Source of the DNA: Pegea sp. RAD2-039
Taxonomy: Eukaryota > Chordata > Thaliacea > Salpida > Salpidae
DNA length: 64,000 bases
Assembly (NCBI GenBank): GCA_034620365.1
Contig: JAQGEQ010000283.1
Span: forward strand, 434,001 to 498,000
Direction: 5' to 3'
The notes under the pieces are model-generated. The model had not been told where the DNA came from and did no database searches. It worked only from the letters and a program-made list of their open reading frames with translations. Shown in pieces: positions 1 to 10,795 of the stretch. Numbering within the stretch: position 1 is the first letter of the stretch; every line of letters starts with the position of its first letter. The position numbers were made by a program, and so were the translations under genes.

Positions 1-1200
1 AATGACATCAACAAAACCTAATAGGACGTTATAAAGCTAAAATAAAATGAGGAAGAAGATAAAGCAAAGATGTAGGAATAATCACAATGATGATGCTGAT
101 CACAAATAATACTTTAGAGCTAATGATCAGTTTTTTAATTGTAGAAAGAATAAGGAACAATCGATTGGAGACATAATCTGCTCTTCATCAATCCTTAACT
201 TGCACAAATAAATGATGAGAGCATTTTGATGTGATGACATCACACTCTTACTTGTTGGATGTTGCTATGAGAAAAGCAAATAGAAAAATAATAATCCAAA
301 CTATGAGAATACACTTTGACGTGTAATGATGACGTCACTAGATGATGATGACGACTTCATTTTAATATTTTGTCAAAATATTTGAGTATGAAGTTGTTTG
401 TGATTTGATGACGTCACAAAACCACTTGTGACGTCATCATCATTATCGGATTCAATAACAAACTCACAAACTGATCATGACGTTATCAGCATCATGCACT
501 CTAACAAGTCTGAAATCAATGATGATGTCGCCAGTTCAAGAGTTGATGACGTCACTACAATCGGTTTTACCATGACTACACATGATTGTTGTTTTCTGAG
601 AAAGTCATATATGGTGATGAAGTCCTTTGATCTCGTAGTATGGTTACCTGTAGTGACGTCATCAAGTAAAAGTTTAGGGAAGCTACAGAAGGCGAAAGAT
701 CTTATAATTATATTGTGGTATGGTTGCTTGTAGTGACGTCATTAAGAAGAAGCATAGACAAGCTACAGAAGGCGAAAGAATTAAACAGAACGTAAAATTA
801 TGTTGTGAACAAGTTTGACGTCATCAACTTGGATAGAAAAGAAGTAAAGTTAAATTTTGAACCAACAATTGATACATTGATAAACGGATAGGATTGAGTG
901 ACGTCATCATCATCATCGATGTGATGAAAAATTGACTACGACATTATGATATTAATAATGACGTCATCAGTTTATTTTCATAAAAAAATTGAAATGGTGA
1001 TAGCACCACGGGCGTCATTAATAATTTATAAATTTGTGCATTTACTTTAAAAACTAATCGAATTAGTCTACGTCATCATCATAATCTAATCTGATGAGGT
1101 CATCAGTTTGAAAACTTTGATGTAACTGAAATTGATATATTATTTATATTATTTGATAACATCAAATTAGAAAATCTGTCTAAAGAACTTAACTGAACAA
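1..1200. repeat. CRE-palindrome-rich region (nine TGACGTCA octamers)
   Basis: The exact 8-base palindrome TGACGTCA occurs at 330, 409, 429, 547, 654, 734, 816, 899 and 959, often followed by TCATCATC. Near matches lie at about 235, 478, 1010, 1070 and 1095. In DNA this AT-rich the octamer should be very rare, so this is a real enrichment. TGACGTCA is the consensus site of CREB/ATF bZIP factors. It could be a regulatory cluster, or subterminal repeats of a transposon whose other end lies outside the window. I see no convincing gene; a 101-codon open frame at 428-733 looks fortuitous, being largely the repeat read as protein. Confidence 0.6.
641..790. repeat. about 80-bp tandem duplication containing a CRE site
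   Basis: The stretch starting at 641 (tggttacctg, then TGACGTCA, then agctacagaaggcgaaaga) repeats with few changes from 721 (tggttgcttg). The unit is therefore about 80 bp. Each unit carries one TGACGTCA, which shows how the site cluster may have grown. Confidence 0.7.
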
Positions 1201-1258
1201 ACTTCTTAAAAAACTTTAAGTTATTTTAAAAAATTATATAAAAAGTAAAATAAAATAA

Positions 1259-2340
1259 TTGGGAAAAAATGAAATTGAGTTAAGTATAATTATATTCTTC
1301 GTAAGAAAAATTTTTTCTCTTAAAATTGAACCAACAAACACTAAATTGAAGCAAGTTTATAAAAACCATACAAGTTATTAAACAATGTTTCTGAAATGTA
1401 TTTTTTCTGAAATTTGGAAATTGTTTTTATATTTTGAAGTTGAGTTATTTTCAACGATTCTTAACTGTTCAATCTTTTAAAGGTTTTTTTAAATTTGTTT
1501 CATGAGTTTCATCCATCAAAACAGATTTAATGAAAAATTTTATAAGAAGTTATTAATAAAAAAAAATCGTTGTTTAAAACGATGAAGGCAAATTAATTAT
1601 TTAATAAAAATATTTGAAATTACTCATACTGATTTCAATCGAAAAATTGTTCAATGAAAAAATTGATTTTATTCAAATCCAAAGAATAATCGTTAAATTA
1701 AAATAATTTTGTACAAACTACGAAGTCAACATCTACTATATTGAACTGATAATGATTGTATATTATGTGAGCACAACAAAGTTTAACAATTTATTTAAAG
1801 TAATATTGCAAAAACTATCAAAATTCTGATCACCTATTAAAAAAGGTTATTTTGTTGAGAAAGTCTTAAAGGTTGTATCAGTTGATGTAAGCAAGCAGAT
1901 GACGAAAAAGTTCTTTTGCTTTCATATAGCAACACGATGCAGTGACAAAAAATCAAAAAATTTTAATTCATTAACCCAGTTTATTATTTTTGTTTCACTA
2001 TCCTGAGTTTTTCCAATCAAAGAGATTTTCTTATATTTATTTATTATTAATTCATTAAATCAAGTTATATAGTAATAATTTATCAGCAATTTGGATTCAA
2101 ATTAAGTTGCAAATGTTACATTTCACTGACTTTGTTTTTCTTAATTAATCTTTAGTTAATTTATGATTTCATCAAATTTAATATATTACACAAAAATCTG
2201 CTGAAAAACTTTTTTCTTCTAGAAGATATTTAGACTATCTAGATATTCATATAACGATATCTAGAAGAATATCTTCTAGAGTATATTCGTTTTTTATCGA
2301 TCTTGTAACTGCTGCTAAAATCAACAAAACTATTAAATTA
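1259..2340. repeat. 1.1-kb dispersed repeat, copy 1
   Basis: This segment is nearly identical to 48819-49925 in the same orientation, about 47.5 kb away. The differences are scattered substitutions, small indels and an extra 25 bp or so near 49880 in the second copy. No long open reading frame and no clear terminal inverted repeats were found. Both copies carry the same hairpin-forming stretch near their right end. It may be a non-autonomous mobile element or a segmental duplication linking the left edge with the gene F region. Confidence 0.8.
2218..2280. repeat. nested inverted repeat (hairpin)
   Basis: The outer arms are tctagaagatatt (2218-2230) and its exact complement at 2268-2280. The inner arms are ctagatat (2239-2246) and atatctag (2257-2264). 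In the copy at about 49770-49840 the inner arms are kept and the left outer arm has decayed. Possible cruciform or transposon end; function unknown. Confidence 0.6.
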
Positions 2341-2593
2341 GTAAGACTTCGGAAGCAATTTTCATTGAAAAACTAAAAAGATAACTGTTAACTACGTATA
2401 TTTTTGCAGTTGGACGAGGATATGAGAATTATATACTTTTATTATTTTGAGAGTTGGCTTCGTTTATATTAGGAGAATCCATATAGCCATAAAAGGCATT
2501 TAAAGATGAATTCTTTTAAATATTATAGAAGTAAGACAATGGGGGGAAGATTAACTACAGCGAAACAAATTGTTAGACTATTGTGTTTTGTTG

Positions 2594-2880
2594 ATTAGCA
2601 ACAATACTGACGTATAAATAATAAAACCAAATAGTTCGTAAAGATCTTATCTAATAAAAAAGTTTAGTATAAGCTAACTGCTAAACAACCAGCAAAATAT
2701 GGTTCATCTGATGTTTTTCCAAATTTAAAAGAAATTAAAAAGTCACTTAACTTTTTTTCAACCTATAATTGTAAGTTTGATGTAAACATTTGGGTAATAA
2801 ATGACTCAGTACTGTAGCATATGAGAGTAATTATGATGATTGAATAGTTGATAAAATGTATTATTAAGATTCACTTATTT
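2594..2880. repeat. dispersed repeat shared with 54513-54800
   Basis: This AT-rich block, starting at gattagcaaca, matches 54513-54800 in the same orientation at high identity. It is non-coding. With the 1.1-kb repeat it shows that the left edge of the window and the 48.8-54.9 kb interval share ancestry. The rest of 2341-3360 shows nothing recognisable. Confidence 0.7.
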
Positions 2881-3359
2881 TTAATATGAAATGATAAAAA
2901 GAATTCATTAAATTAAAAAATAGATAGTTTAACATCGAAACTTTAGTTTCTTGCAACTACACTCAAAAGTAGTTGCATATCTCTACATTAATCTGCTAAT
3001 GAAATCCTACTAAGAGATACTATTAACAACAAAAAATCTTAGATATCATAATAAAAATACTATAATATAATTAATAATTATATATTAATATTATAATTAG
3101 TAATACTATAACTACTAATCTTTAAATAGTGATCCATTAGTAAGAAACATCTATTTATACATTAGTTTCTTTTAAATTATAAGCCTCGTTATAAATTACT
3201 AATATAGTTAATTAAGTCATGAATACCTAAGACATTCTCATTTAAAATAATTTGTATTTAAACATATAAAAGAAATGTAAACAAATCATAAAGAAATTAT
3301 ATAAAATATTTCTTTTATCACAAAGTTAAATGGTTTTAAAAAACCTTACTAAGAGCTTT

Positions 3360-3845
3360 CTAGTAAAAATTATAGACTTCATTCAAAAAATAGAACTGTA
3401 CAAATATCGTTTTTTTGAAAGTTTTTTTTTCTTTTCAAACTAAATCGGGATTAAACTTTTTAAGATAGAGTTTTCAGCTTAATATTATATGTGTTTTACA
3501 TTACTAATATTTAAAAAAGGAATGACAAAATAAGTTTAAATTATTAATATTTAAAAGAAACTTCTAGAAAATTAATACTTTTATATTGCGTTAAAAGAAA
3601 CAAAAAAGGAATGCAAGCTGCATTAACAAATTCTCTTAATAAGTTTAGATTTGTAGTTACTCAATATTGCTGAAAAATTTTAATGCACAACAAATATTAA
3701 TAGCAAAACAGTAAAATCATCAAAATAATAATCGACAAGCTACAAAATCCAAACAGCAGAAACTTCTAGACATTTGATTCTGTCATCATAATTTGCGTAC
3801 AAACATTTTTATGTTTCTAATATTGCTTTCAAAATTATATGCAAT
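3360..3845 (-). repeat. partial copy of the TTATTGCAATAA-end repeat family (R4)
   Basis: Related to 10320-10795 and 50140-50600 in the same orientation, and to 36870-37400, 52410-53035 and 24060-24600 in the other. Shared landmarks include the gaaacttctagaaaattaat stretch and a GC-richer segment starting ggaatgcaagctgca. The block ends abruptly near 3846, where it joins a ZNF-spacer fragment. Confidence 0.65.
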
Positions 3846-3848
3846 AAA

Positions 3849-4605
3849 AATGTAGATTTTATATAAAAAACCATATGAAAAGATTGGTTGATATTCTAAA
3901 ATTATTATAAATAATATGCTATATGAAATAAAATCATCTCTAAAAGTACTAGTCCATAACTTACCCGATTGGTCTTTTGAAATTAACATCCTTAGAATTA
4001 ACATATTGAGTTGCTAAGACAGTTTGAATTACTTTCCTTATTTTGTAACTTTATACGTAAAACAGGAGAACTAATAAATGCTAATTTGTTACCAGTCCAT
4101 TTTAATCTAATCGATGAAATTGCTTTAAATTGCTAGAATGTTTGTGAACCGTTTTGTTTCATTACTTAAACATCAGATTTGTTAGTATTTTAGTTCCTAT
4201 TTCTTCACACATATATTTCTTCACAAATTAATACAGGATTTGTACATTTTATTGTCAGATTTTTTTTTCTGTTGATCCTTTTGAGTGTTTGTGACTTTTG
4301 ATGGTTTTTCATCTTTAAATCTCGAACAACGGAATAAGTTGCTAAATGAGATAGAATGTTTTTCCTTTTTTATATTCTTTGTTATATTGTAGTTTTCTTA
4401 ATCTAATTCCAATACATCAGACGTACTGAGAAATGTTGATTTGTTACATTGATGGTTTTATGAATGATTTTAAAGTAATAATTAATAATTGATAAAACTT
4501 CAAAAAAAGAATTACAAAAATCAACGGTACAAAAAGTGCGATGTGTATCTCAAAAAACTATAAAATAATAAAACTTAAAAGAGTATTTCAAGTTTGAGGC
4601 AAATA
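3849..4605. repeat. fragment of the ZNF 3' spacer
   Basis: This stretch aligns almost base for base with 16649-17405 in the A/B spacer, same orientation, and with inverted counterparts near 30430-31200, 44100-44850 and 56690-57480. Both ends are abrupt, so it is an isolated 0.76-kb duplicate. The small frame on the minus strand at 3786-4004 crosses the left junction and is not a gene. Confidence 0.8.
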
Positions 4606-5052
4606 TAAATGACTACTTAAAAACTCAATAAATCATTGGAAAAATCACCAGAAATTAGAAGTAGTTTAAAAGCAATTGATCTTTACAGTAGTTGTTTTTA
4701 AGCCCACCTCTAACAATCCTATTTAATTAGCAAAAATAATAAATTATCCAATTTAGATATCTTTTATAAAATATTACCCTAAATATACTTGTAAATGAAA
4801 CTTCTTGTAATTGTTATAATAAATATTTATATCTCAATCTATTTCATTTAATGACTTTAATTTGTAAATAAGAATAACAGAAAATTGTTTCAAACGCTTT
4901 AAAAAGAAGTTAAGTAATAAATCCACAATTTTCGTTTGATGAGGAGGGCTCTGCTGGTATTGACTATTTCCTGCGCGATTGTTTCTTGTTGGTGCTTCTC
5001 CCATTTTTTCTCTTTTTTGCTCGCTTTTTTTCGTCTGCTGCCATCTGGTGGT
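4606..5052 (-). other. 3' flank of the PAH gene; possible extra basic exon
   Basis: On the minus strand, just beyond the PAH gene's stop, an acceptor-like ccaccag is followed by a run that could encode MAADEKKRAKKRKNG. Another frame here is open for 60 codons and is also rich in K, R and E. SIN3 proteins have a basic linker after PAH2, so this could be an alternative downstream exon, but no donor or frame can be fixed from sequence alone. Nothing else is recognised down to 4606. Confidence 0.3.
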
Positions 5053-5617
5053 TTATGTGTTACAATTAATGACATTATCAAATAGAGTAAGCCTGATGTT
5101 ACTGACCACTGATATTTGCGTACTAGCTACAGAGGAGTTAGAAGAAAGCGCACAACTTTCGTCAGTGAGAACAGGAGCAAAAAATCTTAATTCACGCAAG
5201 AGGTCATCATTTCCTTTTAAAAGTTGGGACAGCTGTCCGCCAATTAGTGTTTAGCAAGTTATCTTACTTTTTGATTAACTGTTGCTCACCTGACTGTATA
5301 CTTCAGATTCGGACAAAATCGGGGTAAAAGTATATTTCGAGATTTTGAGATCATCCTGTTCTTTCATATATTTGTTCAAAATTGCCAAAAACGAGTGAAA
5401 GATATCCGGTTGTGATTTAAAACGATTCTAAGCGACAAAAAATTGTAATACCAAGCTATAAGGTTCATCAGAATCTTACTTTGATCTTGTTAACGAACTT
5501 GATAGCATACTCATATGTTATGGGATCATTTTGGTCATTCGATACAGAAACAGAATCTGTAAATTTACAGTTAGTCGCAAGGATCAATTTTTCATCAGGT
5601 GTGTGTCGATTGTCCAT
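5053..5617 (-). CDS. SIN3-like single PAH2 domain protein, three exons (151 aa)
   Basis: SIN3 PAH domains are four-helix modules that bind amphipathic helices of repressors and recruit histone deacetylases in the nucleus. Three minus-strand exons join in phase 0: 5617-5480 (46 codons, ATG in aaaaATGG), 5427-5290 (46 codons) and 5232-5053 (59 codons plus TAA). Introns are 52 and 57 nt with donors GTAAGA and GTGAGC and acceptors TAG and CAG. Landmarks match the SIN3 PAH2 fold in order: ITYEYAIKFVNKIK, then NRFKSQPDIFHSFLAILNKY, then ILSESEVYSQ, then LSQLLKGNDDLLREL. There are no stops or frameshifts. PAH1, PAH3 and the HDAC-interaction region are not visible nearby, so this is either a truncated SIN3 duplicate or a genuine single-PAH protein. 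The second acceptor has a weak pyrimidine tract. It lies in a 2-kb island without ZNF repeats. Family assignment is firm; expression is unknown. Confidence 0.75.
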
Positions 5618-6560
5618 TTTTGTTAAACTTCAGCAGATTAAAAAATATGCAAAATTTTCTGTCTGAAAGCAGCATAAGAATAATTTACTTTTCAAAAATT
5701 AGAGTTTTCGAGCTTACAGATTAAAAAACAACTAACCTAAGTAGAAATTACAGATTCAAATGCTTAATTCTAGAATAAAATATATTGCAAAAAGATGTTG
5801 ACTAAAACAGTATAAAATATTAATTAAGACTCAATGGAAGGATTAAATTTAAAATGAAAATATTGCTATTATTCCAGCTTTTTCAGTTTTAAAATAATAA
5901 TTTAGACTTTTTAAAAACACTAAATGCATAGAAGTATTCATGATGTATATATGCTAGTAGTCTATTTGCATCATCCAAAATAAGATTTATTATGAAATAC
6001 AGAAAAACATTGAAAATGATACTTCAACAAAAATTATAGAAAAAGTTTTCGATTTTAAATCAGTTTAAATAACTAATGTATCTAAGAAAATACGAATAGA
6101 ATAAAAGAATTAAACATTGCTTTTTGCAGAAAAAGCTAGTAAGTAAACTGTTAATTTGGATTTGAGATTTAGACATTTACCTTTGAGAAATAAATATAGT
6201 TAACATTTTTAGTAAAAAATAAAGTATTTTGAAGCTTTTGTTGATCAATCTGAAATATTTACTTATTTTCATAACATTTTCTAGATTCAAAAAAAATATG
6301 ATTACTATCTAAAAATAGATATACTGAAGCTACAACTAACACTTAAGGAGAGAAACGATAAAAAAGTCAATAACACGAGATACAGTGAAGACTAAACACA
6401 ACATTATTTAGTGATCAAAAGAATGAACAAAATAGGACATTAAAACATTACAGAACCGAATTATAGCATAAAAATAACAATCCTAGAAGTAGAAGATTAA
6501 AAAAGAATGAAACATCGCCCTTCTAACTATATATGTTACAAAAATTTTTATCTAGTAATA
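5618..6560. other. AT-rich unique sequence, no gene seen
   Basis: This lies upstream of the PAH gene on its strand. An acceptor-like tract, ttttttaatctgctgaag on the minus strand, precedes the ATG by about 10 nt, so a 5' untranslated exon or a trans-splice acceptor is possible. No other coding signal or repeat was recognised. Confidence 0.4.
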
Positions 6561-6564
6561 AAAA

Positions 6565-8535
6565 ACTCTCACATAGATGATAATACATATTTAAGTTTCA
6601 TGGAAATGTACAAGGAATTTATAACTTACAAACCAAGATAATCTAACAAAAATTAACTTAAAGTCTAATACTCTGACAGTGTTAAGCATTCACTTCAAAT
6701 TTTCATTTGAAAAAGTTTGAAAAGTTAATGTCTAAACTCTATACCTGCAATAACTTCAATAAAATCAATACTAGCAAATGTCTTATAAAATTAAGCAAGC
6801 TACATAAGTTTACAAAAAATCGAAAATCTTTCATGATCATCTAACAACAATCATTTTTCTTTATTGGCATTAAGTTTACAAGTAACTAAAAGAGGCAAAA
6901 AAGAGCAACAAAACCTTATAATTTAATATAATTATGATATTACATATAACACAAATGACGTTACCAAACATTTAAACTGTTGGTCAAAGTCTTCTTAAGA
7001 ATCTATATATATATGTTTGATTTATAAAAGATTATTATTAATCTTCAAAACAGTTTGGAGAAATTATAATTCTGAAATTAATGTTAGAAACAAAACAATC
7101 TTTGCACGCAAATTTTGATTAGAATATCAAAGTTATATAAGCTTTTGCTATTTTGATTTTGTTGGTTGCTGATTAACATTTGGATACTTTTTGCTGTTTA
7201 ATATTATAAAGCGACTTTTTGGTACATTACATTTCTATATTATTATAAAGCAACTGCAAAATCCAAACTTTGTCAGAATATTTGTTCATTCAGTTTTTAT
7301 TATTTTTATTATTTTATATTTTTTAAAGTTACAAATAAACAATAAATTTCAAGAAATACTTATAGATATTATTTATTTAAAGTTTTTGTTTTTAAAAAAC
7401 CTCTAAAAAACTATTCTAAAACGTATTATTATTTTTGGATGAGTCTGTGGGTATGTTTGGCTGAATACAGTAATTAATCGCTAGAGAAACCTTTTTTCAC
7501 AAAAAAGAACATTAATGCGATATAACAACTATGTACCAACTACAAAGCAATGATTAAGTAAAGTGTTAAGATAGAATTTCAAAAGGGCAGTAAGAGTTAC
7601 TTTCTAGTTCATAAAGCTGCAAACAATGAGGTTGAAAAGTAGTGTTGTTGTGGTTAGTAGTGACAGTAGAATATTTTACCATTTACGTAAATGTTTCATC
7701 CCCTATTACTCTATATACATAGTTCATTCTATAGTTGACACTGATTGGTTAGTAGTGTTTTATTAGTTATCTTTGTTATTAGTTTCCTTTTACAAATTGA
7801 ATAAAGCTAAAGATGAAAGTTTTCAGATATGGAGTTTTAATATCAGATTTTCAAAACTATTCAAAATAAAATTTTTAGCTAAATGCTCTTGGCTGTCAAA
7901 TTATTAGAGTTGAATTAAATTTTGTCAGTTTATTCTGCCTTATCTGTTATACAATTCTTATAAACTACAAGGGTATTAAATTATTGATCTTCTTTAATTG
8001 AGCTTTCAGTCTTATACTTCTTTTGTATTATATTTTGTTTTTAAAGTTTCAATTTTCATTTCCATTTATTTTCTGCATATTAAGTAAATCAAAATCAACA
8101 CTTAAATTTGAATTTATTGAGTATATTGAAAATATTGAGTTTATTATATTTATCATTAAGACTTAAAAAAATGTTTAATAAGTTTTTTGAATTAATTGTT
8201 GCTCTCAATGTATGTTACATCATAAATTTAAATCTTATTGAAAAATTAACAATTAGATATTGGATAACGCTATTTCAAAATATTTTCTTAAAATCTTTAT
8301 AAGTAGGGTATAATTTGATTGCATCTGTTTAAACTGTTTGAACCTTTTTCTTTCTTGTATACAGCTTAATATTTAGTTTAAAACTCCTTTTATAAGGGTA
8401 TCACGTAGATCAAATTAGTTTTAACAACACAAATAGAGATAAAATAAGTGTATCTTACTCTTATTAAGATAATAGCAAGACTAAAAAAGTAGACAAAGAA
8501 AAAGAAACCAGACTTCTAAAAAAAATAAATCTTAT
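6565..8535 (-). repeat. ZNF 5'-flank repeat without a gene (distal part)
   Basis: This segment runs parallel to 21150-23080 (the upstream flank of gene B), and in inverse orientation to 39210-40420 (flanks of D and E) and parts of 25990-27190. Landmarks are the conserved caaatgacgttaccaaacat stretch near 6953 and the tcccctattactctatatac block near 7698. Homology stops near 6565, where ordinary sequence begins. That point is one end of the giant inverted duplication. Small AT-rich frames here (for example 7191-7406 and 8108-8302) are not supported as genes. Confidence 0.75.
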
Positions 8536-8550
8536 TTCAGGAACTAGAAT

Positions 8551-8730
8551 GAATGCATAGTTTGTAACAAGCATTTAAAAACCAAATCTAAAGTTATAAT
8601 TCACGAAAGAACTCACACTGGTGAGAAGCCATATGAGTGTATAGTTTGTGAAAGAAAGTTTGGTCGAAATTCAAATCGTTTACACCATGAAAGAATATGC
8701 AAATGTGAAAAAGAATATGTTGATCTGTAA
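8551..8730 (+). pseudogene. two-finger C2H2 relic
   Basis: Conceptual translation in one frame gives a finger with core ECIVCNKHLKTKSKVIIHER, then a THTGEKP linker, then a second finger ending FGRNSNRLHHER, and terminates at TAA 8728-8730. An in-frame TAG (8545-8547) stands just before it and a 3' splice site (cttatttcag) ends at 8540. The last finger lacks its second His (RICK replaces the RTH type). The first finger resembles finger 1 of gene F. It is a remnant of an old ZNF paralog; a shorter remnant sits at the paralogous position 23076-23159. Confidence 0.75.
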
Positions 8731-9790
8731 ATGTAAGTTCTTTTGGAAACCCCGTATATTATGTTGCTATTGTATTTAAAAACATGAAGATGTGACTGGT
8801 TTAAGATCTAAAGTTTTGAAATATAAAGAATTATTTATTTGCTTTTAAAAACTATTTTGTTTTTATTCTTAAATTGATAAATTTGATCAAAAATTATAAT
8901 AAATATAATTACAAGATAAATAATTACATAATCGTTAATAAATAATAAATAGTGAGAATATAACAGCCATAGTAACTGAAATATAAGATCTCAATAAACA
9001 GATATATAAATTAATTTTGCTGTACCAATGTCTAGTGTCTAAAAAATATCTATAGTCAATTCTCTAAACACAGATAACAGTTTCTGATACAATTCACTTC
9101 AGTGGATTGATTCAGTAAGAAAAAGACTTCATTTAACTCTTTCTAAGCGTTCAGCAAGGTTTAATAGACAAAGGTCGTTTTTAAATGTTTAATTTGATGG
9201 TGCAAATGGGGCCACTGTGACCTTTTTACTGGCTGCAGTAACCGCTTTGCACAGTATCTTCACGTTATTTGGGGGGTTAATATGAGTTATTCTAAGTTTT
9301 GAGTCTGTGGTTTACAAACAAGTTTGTATAAAAATGAATAAATTATTATGGTTGAGATAAGTCTTATTCATTTTTTGTTTACATCATTTCTTATCAATTT
9401 ATTTGTAGATTTTATTTTCTAAGGTTCTTAATTTCTAAACAAATTGTTTAATTGAAATTTTAAAATAGCTTCATGTTTTGATCAGGTTTTTGGTAATTTG
9501 ATTTATAAACAAATCTGAAAAATAACACAGTAAGTATTTAATTGACAAATTAATTAGTAACAGCATCATTTAATAAATTGAAGAAAATTAAAAACAATAA
9601 TATTTTAAAAATAATCGTTTAACAACTAACAGCTTGTAATCATTTATCTTTTTTTAGTTTACAAGAATATTCGACAGCTCGTAACAGCAAAAAGAACAAA
9701 ACTCCATAACAATTTTGACTTGAACTCAAGTAATGAAATGTTTTTATTATCTAATGATACTAAATAAAAGATGCTTTAATCATAATTTTT
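8731..9790. repeat. ZNF distal flank repeat with a GC-richer island
   Basis: Parallel to 23160-24010 and inverted relative to 37990-38990. The island at about 9190-9290 (tggggccactgtgacc, ggctgcagtaaccgctttgc) is far richer in G and C than its surroundings and is conserved in all three copies. A short frame reads as a hydrophobic segment, but neighbouring stops break it. No gene is called. Confidence 0.6.
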
Positions 9791-9794
9791 CTTT

Positions 9795-10795
9795 ATTTAT
9801 TGCAATAAACGAAAAGGAGGGTGCCTGAAAATAGACTTCAAAATGATTCTTATAATTCCAATTTCATCTATTCTTGTTAGCTTATTTTATCTGTTTATTT
9901 GTATTCTTGCTTAACCAAATCTTAAATACAATATACTAATCACGCATAAGCATATGACAACGTATAATAGTAAACTAAAAATTCTAGGTTCTTAGGATTG
10001 AATTATGTGAAATAATTTATAGCCGTGTGTCCACAACAAGTATACATAAACTTTCTGCTTTATACTAAAATTAATAGATAATTATTCTAAAAATTGAATA
10101 ACTATGAGTAATCTCAAAGCTATCGATTAATATTTATTTTTTGATTCAAATCATTTTATCGTTTGGTTTATTTATAGGTTATGTTTTAGTTAAAGTTTAA
10201 TAAATAAATAAATCAAATAAAATCTGAAAATTAAAAGAAATATAAATAAGTCATTAGGAGAAACAAGAAATTAATTTTTTGTTAAAATATCAAATGATTT
10301 TTTAAAAGATTTTTAAGAGCTTTCTAATCAAAATTATCGACCTCAAACAAAAATTGAACTGTAAAAGTATCACTTTTAAGGAAGTTTTTATTTCTTTTAG
10401 AACTTAATCTGGATTAAGTTTTTGTAGGATAAAAAATTTCAGTTTGATTTTATGTTTTTCTTTAGTTTCTACAAAAAAAGTTTAAATGTTTAATGTTTAA
10501 AAGAAACTTCTAGAAAATTAATACTTTTATGTTGCTTTAAAAGAAACAAAAAAGGAATGCAAGCTGCACTAACAAAGCCTCTTAAGAAGTTTAGATTTGC
10601 AGTTACTCAATATTGCTGAAAAATTTTAATGCACAACAAATATTAATAGCAAAACAGTAAAAGCATCAAAATAATAATCAACAAGCTACAATACCCATAC
10701 AGCAGAAGCTTCTAGAACTTTGATTCTGTCATCATAATTTACGTACAAACATTTTTATTTCTAACAATGCTTTCAAAATTATAATTTCTCTCAAC
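9795..10795 (-). repeat. R4 repeat copy upstream of gene A
   Basis: This is the inverse of 36870-37945 at high identity, and more diverged from 24060-25115. One end carries the palindrome-containing stretch tttattgcaataaa next to a GC-richer aggagggtgcctg. The other end abuts the proximal ZNF 5' flank. No reading frame is conserved. Confidence 0.7.

Noticed and set aside
428..733. 101-codon plus-strand frame
   Set aside because: It runs through the CRE octamers, so its composition reflects the repeat; there is no domain and no paralogous frame.
5221..5254. Frameshift suspected in PAH exon 3
   Set aside because: Recounting the six-base homopolymer near 5179-5184 shows the frame stays open from 5232 to the TAA at 5053.
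7191..8302. Small AT-rich frames (7191-7406, 8108-8302)
   Set aside because: They lie in duplicated flank, are not preserved in the other copies, and encode low-complexity I/L/F/K-rich sequence.
9198..9290. Possible transmembrane peptide frame in the GC-richer island
   Set aside because: Short, no start in the frame, stop directly upstream, and the copy at 23690 ends early with non-conservative changes.
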